From CAIWHR01 sp963741355 (GTDB taxonomy: Bacteria; Pseudomonadota; Gammaproteobacteria; Burkholderiales; Casimicrobiaceae): DNA of 64,000 nt. The notes under the pieces are model-generated. The model was not told where the DNA came from. It was given only the letters and a program-made list of their open reading frames with translations, and made no database searches. The position numbers were made by a program, and so were the translations under genes. The DNA is taken from NCBI GenBank assembly GCA_963741355.1, contig CAVUIG010000017.1, positions 1 through 64,000 of the forward strand. Direction: 5' to 3'. Each line of letters starts with the position of its first letter. Positions within the stretch are counted from its first letter, which is position 1. This document shows positions 1 through 8,098 of the stretch, piece after piece.

Positions 1-225
1 ACTTCGAGACCATCCTTCCTGAGCTGTTCAAGCGCCTCGATGCCGTTGAGCAAGGGCATGCTAATGTCGGCGACGATGGCATCGGGACGCAGCGTACGTG
101 CCGCATCGATCATCCTTTGTCCGTCTTCGACGACGCCAATCAATTCGAAGTCGGGAGCGAGGAACTCTGAGTCCTTCCACCACGATCCGGTGATCGTCGG
201 CGAGCACGATTCGGGGACGTGTCAT
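1..225 (-). CDS. Response regulator, receiver domain (partial, one frame break)
   Basis: N-terminal part of a receiver domain, cut by the window edge. The start at 225 reads MTRPRIVLADDHRIVVEGL, with the acidic DD pocket. After a one-base frame change near 165 it continues as EFLAPDFELIGVVEDGQRM, then DAIVADISMPLLNGIEAL, where the D of VADISMP is the expected phospho-acceptor. This DDH...VADISMP pattern is usual for NarL/LuxR-type regulators, but the output domain is outside the window. Its ATG overlaps the TGA of the sensor kinase gene (ATGA at 222-225), so the two are translationally coupled partners. The frame break may be a sequence error or real decay. Confidence 0.75.
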
Positions 226-1995
226 GCGGCCTCCTGCATGGGCACCCAGGCAACCACCGAGGTGCCGTGTTCGGGTCGACCGATGATGTCGAGCTTACCG
301 CCAACAAGGCGAACCCTTTCACGCATGCTCACGAGGCCGAGGCTCGCGCGGCCATCGGCGCCTGAATCACTCAAACCCCTGCCGTTGTCGTGCACGGCAA
401 GCGTGATTCCGCCTTCAGTGCGCCGGCAACGAGACCTCGACGCTACTTGCGTTTGCATGACGCACGACGTTGCGCAGCGCCTCCTGCGCGACTCGGAACA
501 GACAGATGGCCGTGTTCGCATCGACCTTTTTCGGGATGTCCTCAGAAGCAAAATCCACGCTGATGGGCTCCTGGCGCGCAATTCTGTTGCATTCCACTCT
601 CAACGCCGCGACCAGTCCCAGGTCCTCGATCACCGCGGGGTGCAGGCGATACGACAACGCGTGTACGTCCTGGCTCAATTCCACCAAGCGCTCGCGAATG
701 GTATCCAACGCTTCGCTGCTCGCAGAGTTTGCCGCATCGTGCTGCATCTTGGCGGCATCGATGGCGAGGGCAGCCAAGCGCTGCGTCACGTCGTCATGCA
801 TCTCTCGCGCAAGCCTGCGTCGTTCATCCTCCTGTGCCGTCAGGATGCGCCCTCCGAGGCGCTGAGCATCTTGTTCGGCCCGCCGGCGTCGGCTCCGCTG
901 GATGAGGAGCGCGGTGATCAGCGACGCCTGCAAGAGCAACGCGGTCGTCGTCGCGATGACGGCGACTTGGTGCTCCTCCCAGATCGACGGAGGTTTGTAC
1001 CGGACATCACTGCCGGGCGGAAGCCTCCCGCTGTCGATGTTCCACCGGCTTCATCGCACCAGTCGTACACCGGAGCCTCGGAACCGATGATGTCGACCTG
1101 CGGCTGAAAATCGATTGGGATGTGCAGCGCGCGAAGGGTCGCCGTGGCGATATGCTCGCCCCGGATACGTTGCGAGGAATACGGACCGCCGACGATGCCC
1201 TTGCCAAGTTCGCTTTCGTATAAGCCGAAGTTCGGAGCGATCGCCGCGGAATGAAGCTGCGCCAGCGCGTCCTGCCTCTCGTGAGGAACGCCCGCGGCAT
1301 CGACAATGGAGCGGAGCGACAAGACCGCCGAATGCGATGAGCAGCTTCGCAATTCGCTCCTGCATCTGTGCAAGCGAGAGGTCGTTGAGCCACTCGAACT
1401 TGACCCGGCTCGTGAACGATGCGAACTCCGCGTTTGAGTTCCCCGAGCCAGAAGCGTTCGAGTTCGGATGCGCCGACCACGACAGCAATGGTCTGGGTTT
1501 CGGCAGCACCTGCAGTATGTTGCCGACCAACGCAGGAAGGTCGAGCTCCGGCCACCACGGCATCGCCCGGCAGCAGGGGAAGCTGCTGCGAGAATCGTGC
1601 GTCCAGGGCACCCATGACGAGCGGCGCATTGGCGAATAGTTCCGCCCGGTGCCATATGTAGAGACCGAGCAGCGGGGGGGCCAAGCGTTACCACGACATC
1701 CGGTGGGCCGTCGTCGGACCGAGCGTTTAGGAATTCGACGTAAGCGCGCTCTTCCTTCTCATTGGCTACGCGCCTGAAGTCGAGGTTGGATTTCAACAAA
1801 CGTGAGCGGCTCGGTGGAGCGCCGCGCGAGATAGGTGCGAAAGGTGGACGCGATTGCGTCGTACGGCGCGAAGTCGCGGCTTAAGGAGTGAATGATAAGC
1901 ACGCGCTTGGGGACCTGCAGCCTCGGCGCCAAGCGCGAACGACGACGTCAAAGGCCCCGAGGGCAAAAGCCGTTACGCACGCGCGCAATGAAGCT
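222..1995 (-). CDS. Sensor histidine kinase with ABC-type substrate-binding sensor domain (heavily frame-broken)
   Basis: One kinase read through at least five frame changes. From the N-terminus: a hydrophobic stretch near 1930-2000 (ACVTAFALGAF), then LQVPKRVLIIHSLSRDF and PPDVVVTLGPPAA, LFANAPLVMGALDARF and GKGIVGGPYSSQRI. These resemble the ABC-type periplasmic sensor domain found in front of some HisKA_3 kinases. At 415-939 comes RRLAREMHDDVTQRLAAL, with the phospho-accepting His of the HisKA_3 family, and at 222-430 a HATPase end with HDNGRGLSD (N/G1 box) and GLVSMRERV. It probably senses a periplasmic ligand and phosphorylates the coupled response regulator. The start codon is unresolved. 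Frame breaks are denser here than in core genes, so this may be a true pseudogene. Confidence 0.65.
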
Positions 1996-2001
1996 ACGCG
2001 A

Positions 2002-2609
2002 GGTCCCGCGCAAGAATTCCATACAGGGTTATGATTTTTCGAGATCGGCTCCGCCATGGCGCTGTTTTCAAGTGAGGAAATGTGCCAGCGAGTCATTGAA
2101 AGCAACACGGCACCCACGCCCTCACTAAATTGCGAATCCATCGCATTGGAAGCAAGTTTTATGAAGTATGGCGATATTCGGCGGACCCCGCAATCGTCGG
2201 CACAAATCGCATCGGTCAGCTTGACCTCTTAACCAAAAACGCGCAGCGACGTAGGGGCCACCCCGCCCCCATTACCGCGGTGGGCCACAAGCCTGGCCGA
2301 GTACGAGGGCCCAGCAGGAATCGGCCGAGGCACTGCGACGCGCCACGAAACAACCAGTGAAAAGGAAGCCGAGCGCCAAACGCTAGATCGCCTCTCGCGA
2401 TGGTTCTATTGATCAGACCCGGCCTCGCGCCGGGTTTTCGTTAACCGGAGCCGATCAACATCGTGCTTGCGAATGTCGGGGTTGGGGACGTTTTGACACC
2501 GGCGCTGACCGGCCGGACATGGCCGCGAGTTGCCTGTCGGCCTACCGGTTCCAATTGCCTGACTGCAGACGTTCAGATGCCCCGCTTCGCGTGCGCTAGT
2601 CGCGGTCGG
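2002..2609. other. Gene-poor stretch
   Basis: No convincing gene. A short open piece on the plus strand ends at 2386 with a lysine/arginine-rich tail (TKQPVKRKPSAKR) a few bases before a good terminator. It could be the remnant of a small basic protein, but I cannot identify it and see no start. Confidence 0.4.
2417..2440 (+). terminator. Rho-independent terminator
   Basis: The stem ACCCGGC/GCCGGGT has a 5-base loop (CTCGC) and is followed by TTTCGTT. It faces the plus strand and lies about 30 bases after the stop of the lysine-rich remnant at 2386, which suggests a plus-strand gene once ended here. Confidence 0.6.
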
Positions 2610-2933
2610 TCAATCGAGCAGCGCTTTCCGCACCTCAGCGCTGGTCTTGCCGACCAATTTCTTCTTGTCGATGGCTGCGAGCTTCTTGATCGCAGCCTCC
2701 AGCCTGCCTGCCACGGACTGGTTCGGGCAGGCGAACTTGGTGAGCAGCCGACGCGGGGGATTCGCGCGCGTGTAGCGCGCCCCAGTGCCGGCCAGGTGCT
2801 GCGCGTACCGCGCCGCCACGTCAAGCGCGATCCCGGTGTAGATCGTGCCGCTGCGGCACAGAATCAGGTACACATACCAGCGCTTGGCCGCCCGCTCTCG
2901 GGCCGCTCGCGACCGGGGCGATGGAGTCGGCAT
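2610..2933 (-). CDS. GIY-YIG nuclease family protein, YhbQ/UPF0213-like
   Basis: 107 residues. The GIY-YIG core is seen near residues 19-37 as WYVYLILCRSGTIYTGIALD, followed by ARYAQHLAGTGARYTR with the conserved Arg and His of the single-domain GIY-YIG proteins. A lysine-rich C-terminal tail (AAIDKKKLVGKTSAEVRKALL) is usual for this small family. GIY-YIG domains cleave DNA by a metal-dependent mechanism, but the free-standing UPF0213 members have no settled role. The 16-residue basic N-terminal extension before WYVYL may be longer than the true protein. The frame is intact, unlike its neighbours, which supports a functional gene. Confidence 0.85.
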   Translation of the reverse strand: MPTPSPRSRAARERAAKRWYVYLILCRSGTIYTGIALDVAARYAQHLAGTGARYTRANPPRRLLTKFACPNQSVAGRLEAAIKKLAAIDKKKLVGKTSAEVRKALLD

Positions 2934-3640
2934 GACCCGATTCTAGGGCCGGTTCACGCCGCCGTCCGTTGAAGATCGACGAAATCCGCTGGATGCTGAC
3001 GGAAATGCCTTGCGCGTGGCGCCAGGACAACACCGCCTAATTCACGGCGCCAATCGTCACGGTGACGTCACTGTGACGGCTTCGGAAAGGCTGTTTGAGC
3101 TCGCAAGACGACAACCCGTCAGGACGTTGCGTCACGGTGACGTTGTTTGCCTCTTAATGTCGACGGTCTCCGAAACCTCCGCCAAGCCGTTGACGGAGCG
3201 CCATCGATGCGGTGGCGGCGGCTCCGTTTCCCGTCACAAGTCCACGAACGACAGGCCGGCAGGTTCACCTCCACGTCCTGCCCTACGTCGCAACAAAGCA
3301 ACGCTTGGCGACGCGCCTGCAAAACGGGTACTGGGAATGTCGTAACGGGTAGATCACTCGTGATACGGTAATCGTGCAAAGTCGATCGGCCGCGCTTTCG
3401 AGCGCCTGGCTGTCGCCAACGACTCGGGCACTTGCTCCTCGCGTTGGCATAAATGGCAGGAAGCGCCTGCAACAAGGCGCAGGTCGGGGCGCCGGGAGGC
3501 ACGGTCCCGGTCGCTCTCCTGTCATCGCGAATGAGAGGTTCGCGAACTTGATCGACATGAGGCCGACTTTGCAAACAGACAGAACAGCACCAAGGAACAC
3601 CGAGGTCGAACTTCCCGACGCGAACAAGAAGGGCCTTAGC
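2934..3640. other. Gene-poor stretch with palindromes
   Basis: No open frame here looks like a protein by composition or motif. The one structural feature is the pair of 13-bp palindromes annotated separately at 3055-3142. Confidence 0.4.
3055..3142. repeat. Repeated palindrome CGTCACGGTGACG
   Basis: The 13-bp palindrome CGTCACGGTGACG occurs exactly at 3055-3067 and again at 3130-3142. The first copy is extended by GTCACTGTGACG, so 3055-3078 is a 24-bp dyad with a single mismatch between arms. Two identical dyads 75 bp apart look like binding sites of a dimeric regulator or replication/recombination protein. No adjacent gene identifies the protein. Confidence 0.6.
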
Positions 3641-3722
3641 GTCGCCTCTGACGAACGCGCTCGACGACAAGCACCTCGCGGAAGAACATCACCTCAAGCG
3701 GGTAACCGCATACGTCAAGGAA

Positions 3723-3998
3723 ATGCCTGCGGCGCCTAATGATTCCGAAAAGAAGGGATCGGCCGTTCGCATGGAGCGCTTGAGAGCCAAGAAGAGTGCT
3801 CAAGGGCTTGTCCAATCTTATGTGCCCGCGGACATTCTTGCCATTGCCGGAAACGATGGTGACGATTGGGAGCCGACCCGAGCGGCCATCGCAATCGGTC
3901 GCCGTGCGCTCGCGCTCCGTGGCTGGCGCGCGAAGATTCTTAGCCTTGCTCCTGCCTCGTTCGTGAGCACGGCGAACAGTTCAGTATCCGAGTTCTAG
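3723..3998 (+). CDS. Hypothetical small protein
   Basis: 91 residues, family not recognised. The middle reads GLVQSYVPADILAIAGNDGD, then WEPTRAAIAIGRRALALRGW, with an alternating basic/hydrophobic pattern that could be a helical DNA- or membrane-associated segment. The frame stays open upstream of the ATG at 3723 for at least 25 codons (ALDDKHLAEEHHLKRVTAYV), so the true start may be earlier. It lies alone on the plus strand in the accessory block. Composition looks coding, but there is no neighbour or motif to give a function. Confidence 0.45.
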   Translation: MPAAPNDSEKKGSAVRMERLRAKKSAQGLVQSYVPADILAIAGNDGDDWEPTRAAIAIGRRALALRGWRAKILSLAPASFVSTANSSVSEF

Positions 3999-4890
3999 TC
4001 CAGCGCCTTTCGTGCGAGGAATCCGGCCATCAGGTCGGCAATCTGGACGTTGTTGATGGTCGGCGAAAGGAAAGTGTGTCTTGCCACGGATGCAAGCAAC
4101 GGCGGAAACAGCTCGTCCCCTGGGGACTCGCGGGAAGTCGCCCGTTGGGCGACCACGGAAGGCGCTTCGCGCCGGGGAAGGCGCTTCGCGCCAACGGAAG
4201 CCGCTTCGCGGCAATGGAATCCGCTATCGCGGGCCGGCAACGACGACAGCCATCCGCGTGGCCGCATCACCGGCACTGCGACCGCGATACCCTTCAGAGC
4301 TCGAGAGTCGCTTCCTCCGGCCGCGGCACATCGAATTTCAAGCGTCGTCACCAGGCCGGTACGGAAATCCAAGGGAAAGGAATAGGTCATCGACCGACGT
4401 TTTTGATAATTAGGCGCGCTCATGCCAAGGACCACTAACCGAGCATTGCGTGATCCGCAGCATCATGCCAAGGAAATGGTAGGCTGAAGCCACGTCGAAA
4501 ACCGGCGAAGCACTGCTGATGCAAATCAGCAGACTGCAAACGGGCCCATTCGTGGCTGCCCGAGTTTAGTGGACCGTGTGAGTTGCATTCGCACGCAATC
4601 TCTAACTCGACTGGCGGCCAATGCTCGTTTTTATCTTCAGTGAAGCAGGGCTCGTTTGCGTTGATCGTTCGCACGCATACGCAACTGCTTTCGCGGAGCC
4701 AGATATGAAGCTTGGTCGTCGGAAGAACGGTGCGTCGGTGAGCGCACCGCTGTTCGCAATTAGGAAGAACAGCGATGACCCGCGACCGCGATCCGAAGTC
4801 GGTGACGATCCTCCCGTCCCTTGGCGCTCCGACATATCGACACCGCCGTGACGTGTTTCCTTCCCCTCTTTCTCCGTTGGCGTGAGGCCC
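3999..4890. other. Gene-poor stretch upstream of the recombinase
   Basis: Holds the hairpin array at 4137-4232 and otherwise no gene I can support. A minus-strand open frame ends at 3995 with SPTINNVQIADLMAGFLARK, which reads like protein, but its upstream part runs through the hairpin array and is repetitive. The base composition around 4430-4700 is visibly less GC-rich than the surroundings, as expected of acquired DNA. Confidence 0.4.
4137..4232. repeat. Tandem array of short hairpins
   Basis: Five consecutive small palindromes: GTCGCCC-gtt-GGGCGAC (4137-4153), GGCGC-ttc-GCGCC (4161-4173), an exact second copy at 4180-4192, GCCGC-ttc-GCGGC (4200-4212) and CCGC-tatc-GCGG (4221-4232). The unit length is 19-20 bp, each unit beginning GGAA. 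Stems change while pairing is kept, which indicates selection for structure or copying of a REP-like unit. Confidence 0.7.
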
Positions 4891-6430
4891 ATGAAATCCG
4901 AAAACGTGAATCAGATCGCCCTCTATCTGCGGTCGAGCAAGGACCGGTCGGACGTATCAATCGACGCGCAACGCCGTGAACTGACGGCACTTGCGAAGCA
5001 GCGCGGACTCGTCGTCGTCGACGAGTTCGCGGATGCCGTCGAATCAGGCAGGGATGAGAATCGACCTGGATTCCGCCGCCTTCACGCGGCGATGTGCTCA
5101 CGCGCGCGCGCCTGGACCGCGGTCATGATGCTCGACACCAGTCGCCTCGCGCGCGACCCGTGGATCGCAGCCTTCTTCGAACGTGACGCCAGTCGGCACG
5201 GGGTGCAGGTCATCTACAAGTCGATTCCGGATGAAGATCCGATCATGAGCGTGGTGCTGAAGGCCGTCATGCGGGGATTCGACCTGTACCACTCGCTCAT
5301 CAGCAAGCAGAAGGGCCTTGCCGGGATGGCGGAGAACGTACGGCAGGGATTCCGGGCCGGCGGTCGCGCGCCCGAGAGGATACAAGCTCGTCGTCAATCG
5401 ACACCGGCGCCGTGCGCGAGGGTGCCGGTCACGAAGACCAAGCTCGAACCGGATGACGACGCGCCAAAGGTCTCCGAGTATCTCCGCCTGCGTGCAGAAG
5501 GTACTGGGCCGCGGCACGCTAGTTCGGCGGCTCGAATTGCCGTGGCCGGAAACGACACTCAACGGCATGGAGTGGAACGCCCTGACCTATGCCGGCCACA
5601 CGGTCTGGAACGTCCACAATGAAGTCGGGACGGATGGCTACAAAGGCGGCACCAAGCGCAGGGAGCGGTCCGAGTGGGTGATTCAACGCGACACCCACAA
5701 GGCGCTGATCAGCGACAACGTCGCCGAGGCCCTGCTCGCCCAGCTTGGGAGCGCGAACCGCAATGCGCCGCGGCAACGCGCGTCGTCGCACCTGTTGAGC
5801 GGACTGCTCAAGACGCCGGATGGCATGCCGTGGCGGGCGAACCGGACGGCGAAGTCGGAGTTCTATCGGGTCGCCGTCACCGGCCGCACGCGGAACATGC
5901 CTGCGAAGCGAATCGAGACGGCGGTGGTCGAGACCGTCTCCCGTGATCTCCTTTCGCCGGCGTTCGTGCGGGCGGCACTGAAGTCGACGCGCGAACGGCT
6001 CATCGCCACGCACTCGGCCGAGATCCAGCAGGCGAAAGGCGAGATCGCTGCCCTGGAAGGCCGGGCGAGCAAGTTCCTGGAGATGGCGGCCGAACTGGAA
6101 AACCCCTCCCCCGTGTACCGCAAGATCGATGAGGTCGAGCGGGAACGCGCCGCGGTGATGCGGCGGATCGTCGAGTGGGAGAAGGAGGACGAAGCCGCGC
6201 AGGCGCTGGCGAACATCACCGAAGCGCAGGTCCGCACCATGCTCAGCCATCTGGCCGACGAAATGCGGCTCTATCGACCCGGCGACCTGAAGGACTTCCT
6301 GACGACGATCCTCGACCGGGTCGAACTGGACCCTGACGAGGCGTCATTGCGGCTGTGCTACCGCATCCCACTTCGCAGTGGGAATAAGGTGGCGTCCCCA
6401 GGGGGATTCGAACCCCCGTACTCACCGTGA
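4891..6430 (+). CDS. Large serine recombinase (site-specific integrase), frame-broken
   Basis: About 510 residues after joining frames. The N-terminal resolvase domain has ALYLRSSKDRSDVSIDAQRR with the catalytic Ser of YLRSS, then VVVDEFADAVESGRDENRPG and MMLDTSRLARDPWIAA with the conserved SRLAR. The recombinase domain includes LVRRLELPWPETTLNGMEW, then a zinc-ribbon-like region with reduced cysteine content (SSHLLSGLLKTPDGMPW), and a coiled coil near 6020-6190 (AEIQQAKGEIAALEGRASKF). Frame changes lie near 5370, 5400 and 5510. The ATG at 4891 has GAGG just upstream. The frame ends inside the antisense of tRNA-Glu, where the last residues VASPGGFEPPYSP are tRNA sequence. It probably catalysed integration of an element at that tRNA. 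Confidence 0.8.
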
Positions 6431-6465
6431 AAGGGTGATGTCCTAGGCCTCTAGACGATGGGGAC
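6390..6465 (-). tRNA. tRNA-Glu (UUC)
   Basis: 76 bases with encoded CCA. The acceptor stem GTCCCCA pairs with TGGGGAC, the anticodon loop is CTTTCAC with anticodon TTC, and the T-arm GGGGGTTCGAATCCCCC is perfect. Its 3' end overlaps the end of the serine recombinase frame, marking it as a likely integration target. It lies 36 bp downstream of tRNA-Ala on the same strand and is probably co-transcribed with it. Confidence 0.95.
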
Positions 6466-6501
6466 CCGATACTGCGGCCGCCTGCTGCGGTTGTTGGACG
6501 G

Positions 6502-6577
<76 letters not shown>

Positions 6578-6591
6578 ACAGCGAATCTGAA

Positions 6592-6620
6592 ATTATACGT
6601 TGCGCTCGGATCGTTGGCAA
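6592..6620 (-). promoter_or_regulatory. Sigma-70 promoter of the tRNA-Ala/tRNA-Glu unit
   Basis: Read on the minus strand: -35 TTGCCA (6620-6615), a 17-base spacer, -10 TATAAT (6597-6592), with the mature tRNA-Ala starting at 6577. The hexamers are near consensus and the spacing is ideal. Confidence 0.75.
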
Positions 6621-6759
6621 ACCACGCGGCGCGCCAAGGCGTCGGCGCGCAGAGGATGCGGTATCATCGCCGGCCACGTCTCGCCGCTGCGCAACCGCCC
6701 GATCCATTCCCGGCGAAAAACGTCCATCTGGACCGCGCGCGACCGCCCGAAGTCCCAGG

Positions 6760-7572
6760 ATGCCGCTTCCCTCGCCCGCCACGACTTCGGCTGCCGATCT
6801 CTCCGGACGCGTGATCGTCGTCACCGGCGCGTCGGGCGGGCTCGGCAAGCCGCTCGCGATGGCATGCGCGGCGCGCGGCGCGACGGTCGTCCTGCACGGA
6901 CGCACGGTGCACAAGCTGGAAGCGATCTACGACGCGATCATTGCGGCGGGACACCCGCAGCCGACGATTCTTCCGCTCGATCTCGCGACCGCGGCCGCCG
7001 ATGATTTCGGCAACGCCGCCGGCGCGCTGCGCGCGCAGCTCGGACGCCTCGACGCATTGGTGCACACGGCCGCCTTCCTGGGATCGCTGGGACCGGTCGA
7101 GCACCAGACCTTCGACGCGTGGCAGACAGCGTTTCGCGTCAACGTCAGCGCCGCGATGGCGCTCACTCGCTCGATGATGCCGCTGCTCGCGCAGGCGGCC
7201 GACGCCTCGATCGTGTTCACCCTCGATTCGCGCGGCGCCGATCCGCGCGCCTACTGGGGCGGTTACGCGGCGGCGAAGGCGGCCCTCGGCGCCCTCGCGA
7301 CGGTGCTCGCCGATGAATGCGAAAATCGCCCGGCGCTGCGCGTCAACGCCGTAATCCCCGGCCCGATGCGTTCCCCGCTGCGCAATCGCACGCATCCCGG
7401 CGAGGAGAAATCCGCGCTGGCGCCGCCGGAGGCGCTCGTGCCGCTCTACCTGTACCTCGTCGCCGGACAGCCGAAGTCGGAGAGCGGCGCGCGGATCGAC
7501 GCGCAGGCGTGGCTCGCCGGTCAGCCGGCATCGACGCCGTTGGTCGCGGCTACCACCGGAACCCGGCCGTAA
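6760..7572 (+). CDS. SDR-family oxidoreductase, YciK-like
   Basis: 270 residues. The Rossmann cofactor motif TGASGGLGKPLA sits near residues 22-33, the NAG-like HTAAFLG near 101-107, and the active-site pair is YWGGYAAAKAAL, giving Tyr and Lys spaced YxxxK, preceded by Ser in TLDSRG. The C-terminal NAVIPGPMRSPLR loop and RTHPGEE segment resemble the YciK group of short-chain dehydrogenases, whose substrate is unknown. Cytoplasmic, no signal peptide. Its last 52 bp overlap the 3' end of the convergent YgfX-like gene. Confidence 0.85.
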   Translation: MPLPSPATTSAADLSGRVIVVTGASGGLGKPLAMACAARGATVVLHGRTVHKLEAIYDAIIAAGHPQPTILPLDLATAAADDFGNAAGALRAQLGRLDALVHTAAFLGSLGPVEHQTFDAWQTAFRVNVSAAMALTRSMMPLLAQAADASIVFTLDSRGADPRAYWGGYAAAKAALGALATVLADECENRPALRVNAVIPGPMRSPLRNRTHPGEEKSALAPPEALVPLYLYLVAGQPKSESGARIDAQAWLAGQPASTPLVAATTGTRP

Positions 7573-7991
7573 CGCAGATAAATCCTGAGCCGGCGGAAGT
7601 CGTCGGGAGGAAGCGTGTCGGGCAGCACCAGAATGACGTCGGCCGGCCGCCACCACGGCGCGCCGCGCGCACGCCAGACGATGGTCGAGAGCAGCGAACC
7701 GACATAGGAGTCCGCGAGGACGAAGCCGTCGCGAGACCGGCCCTGCCGATCGGTGACCGTGATGGTCCGGTCGATGCCGACGTGAACGATTGCCGGGACG
7801 CCGCGGCCGATCAATTGACGATGGGCGCGGTACAGCGCGAGGCCGATCGCAACGAGGCAGGCGAGCATCGCCCACGACGGCAGCGGAAGGGTCGCCACGA
7901 GCATGGCGGCGGCGAGGCAGCCGATCGTTGTCAATGCGAGCCCGGCCATCGAAGGCCGCGGCTCGAGGCGCAGGCGGGGCAGCGAATGCAC
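7521..7991 (-). CDS. Small membrane protein, YgfX-like
   Basis: 156 residues from a GTG start. Two adjacent hydrophobic segments (GLALTTIGCLAAAMLVATL and SWAMLACLVAIGLALY) are followed by a cytoplasmic beta-rich part with DGFVLADSYVGSLLSTIVW and VILVLPDTLPPDDFRRLRIY. The late PD-LPPxDFRRLRxxL motif is the signature of the YgfX/CptA family of inner-membrane proteins, known in E. coli as partner of the SdhE-type protein. No SdhE-like gene is next to it here. The start is uncertain: GTG at 7991 gives the family's usual VHSLPRLRLEPRPS-type lead. It lies downstream of ppsA on the same strand, with a gap of about 100 bp. Confidence 0.7.
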   Translation of the reverse strand: MHSLPRLRLEPRPSMAGLALTTIGCLAAAMLVATLPLPSWAMLACLVAIGLALYRAHRQLIGRGVPAIVHVGIDRTITVTDRQGRSRDGFVLADSYVGSLLSTIVWRARGAPWWRPADVILVLPDTLPPDDFRRLRIYLRYGRVPVVAATNGVDAG

Positions 7992-8098
7992 GGGCCGCCA
8001 TTGCGCGCGATCGCGGCCGCTCGGGTCAATCGTCCGAAGGGTCGAAGGCCCTGCGCGCGGCGAAATCGACGGAGCGATCGGATGACCGCGCGGAAGCG

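Noticed and set aside
4113..4125. GTCCCCTGGGGAC as a second copy of the tRNA-Glu 3' end (attachment site)
   Set aside because: Only a self-palindrome resembling the acceptor stem. The T-arm sequence next to it is missing.
6390..6430. VASPGGFEPPYSP as a true protein end
   Set aside because: This is the antisense translation of tRNA-Glu, a common artefact. It is used only as a sign that the recombinase frame meets the tRNA.
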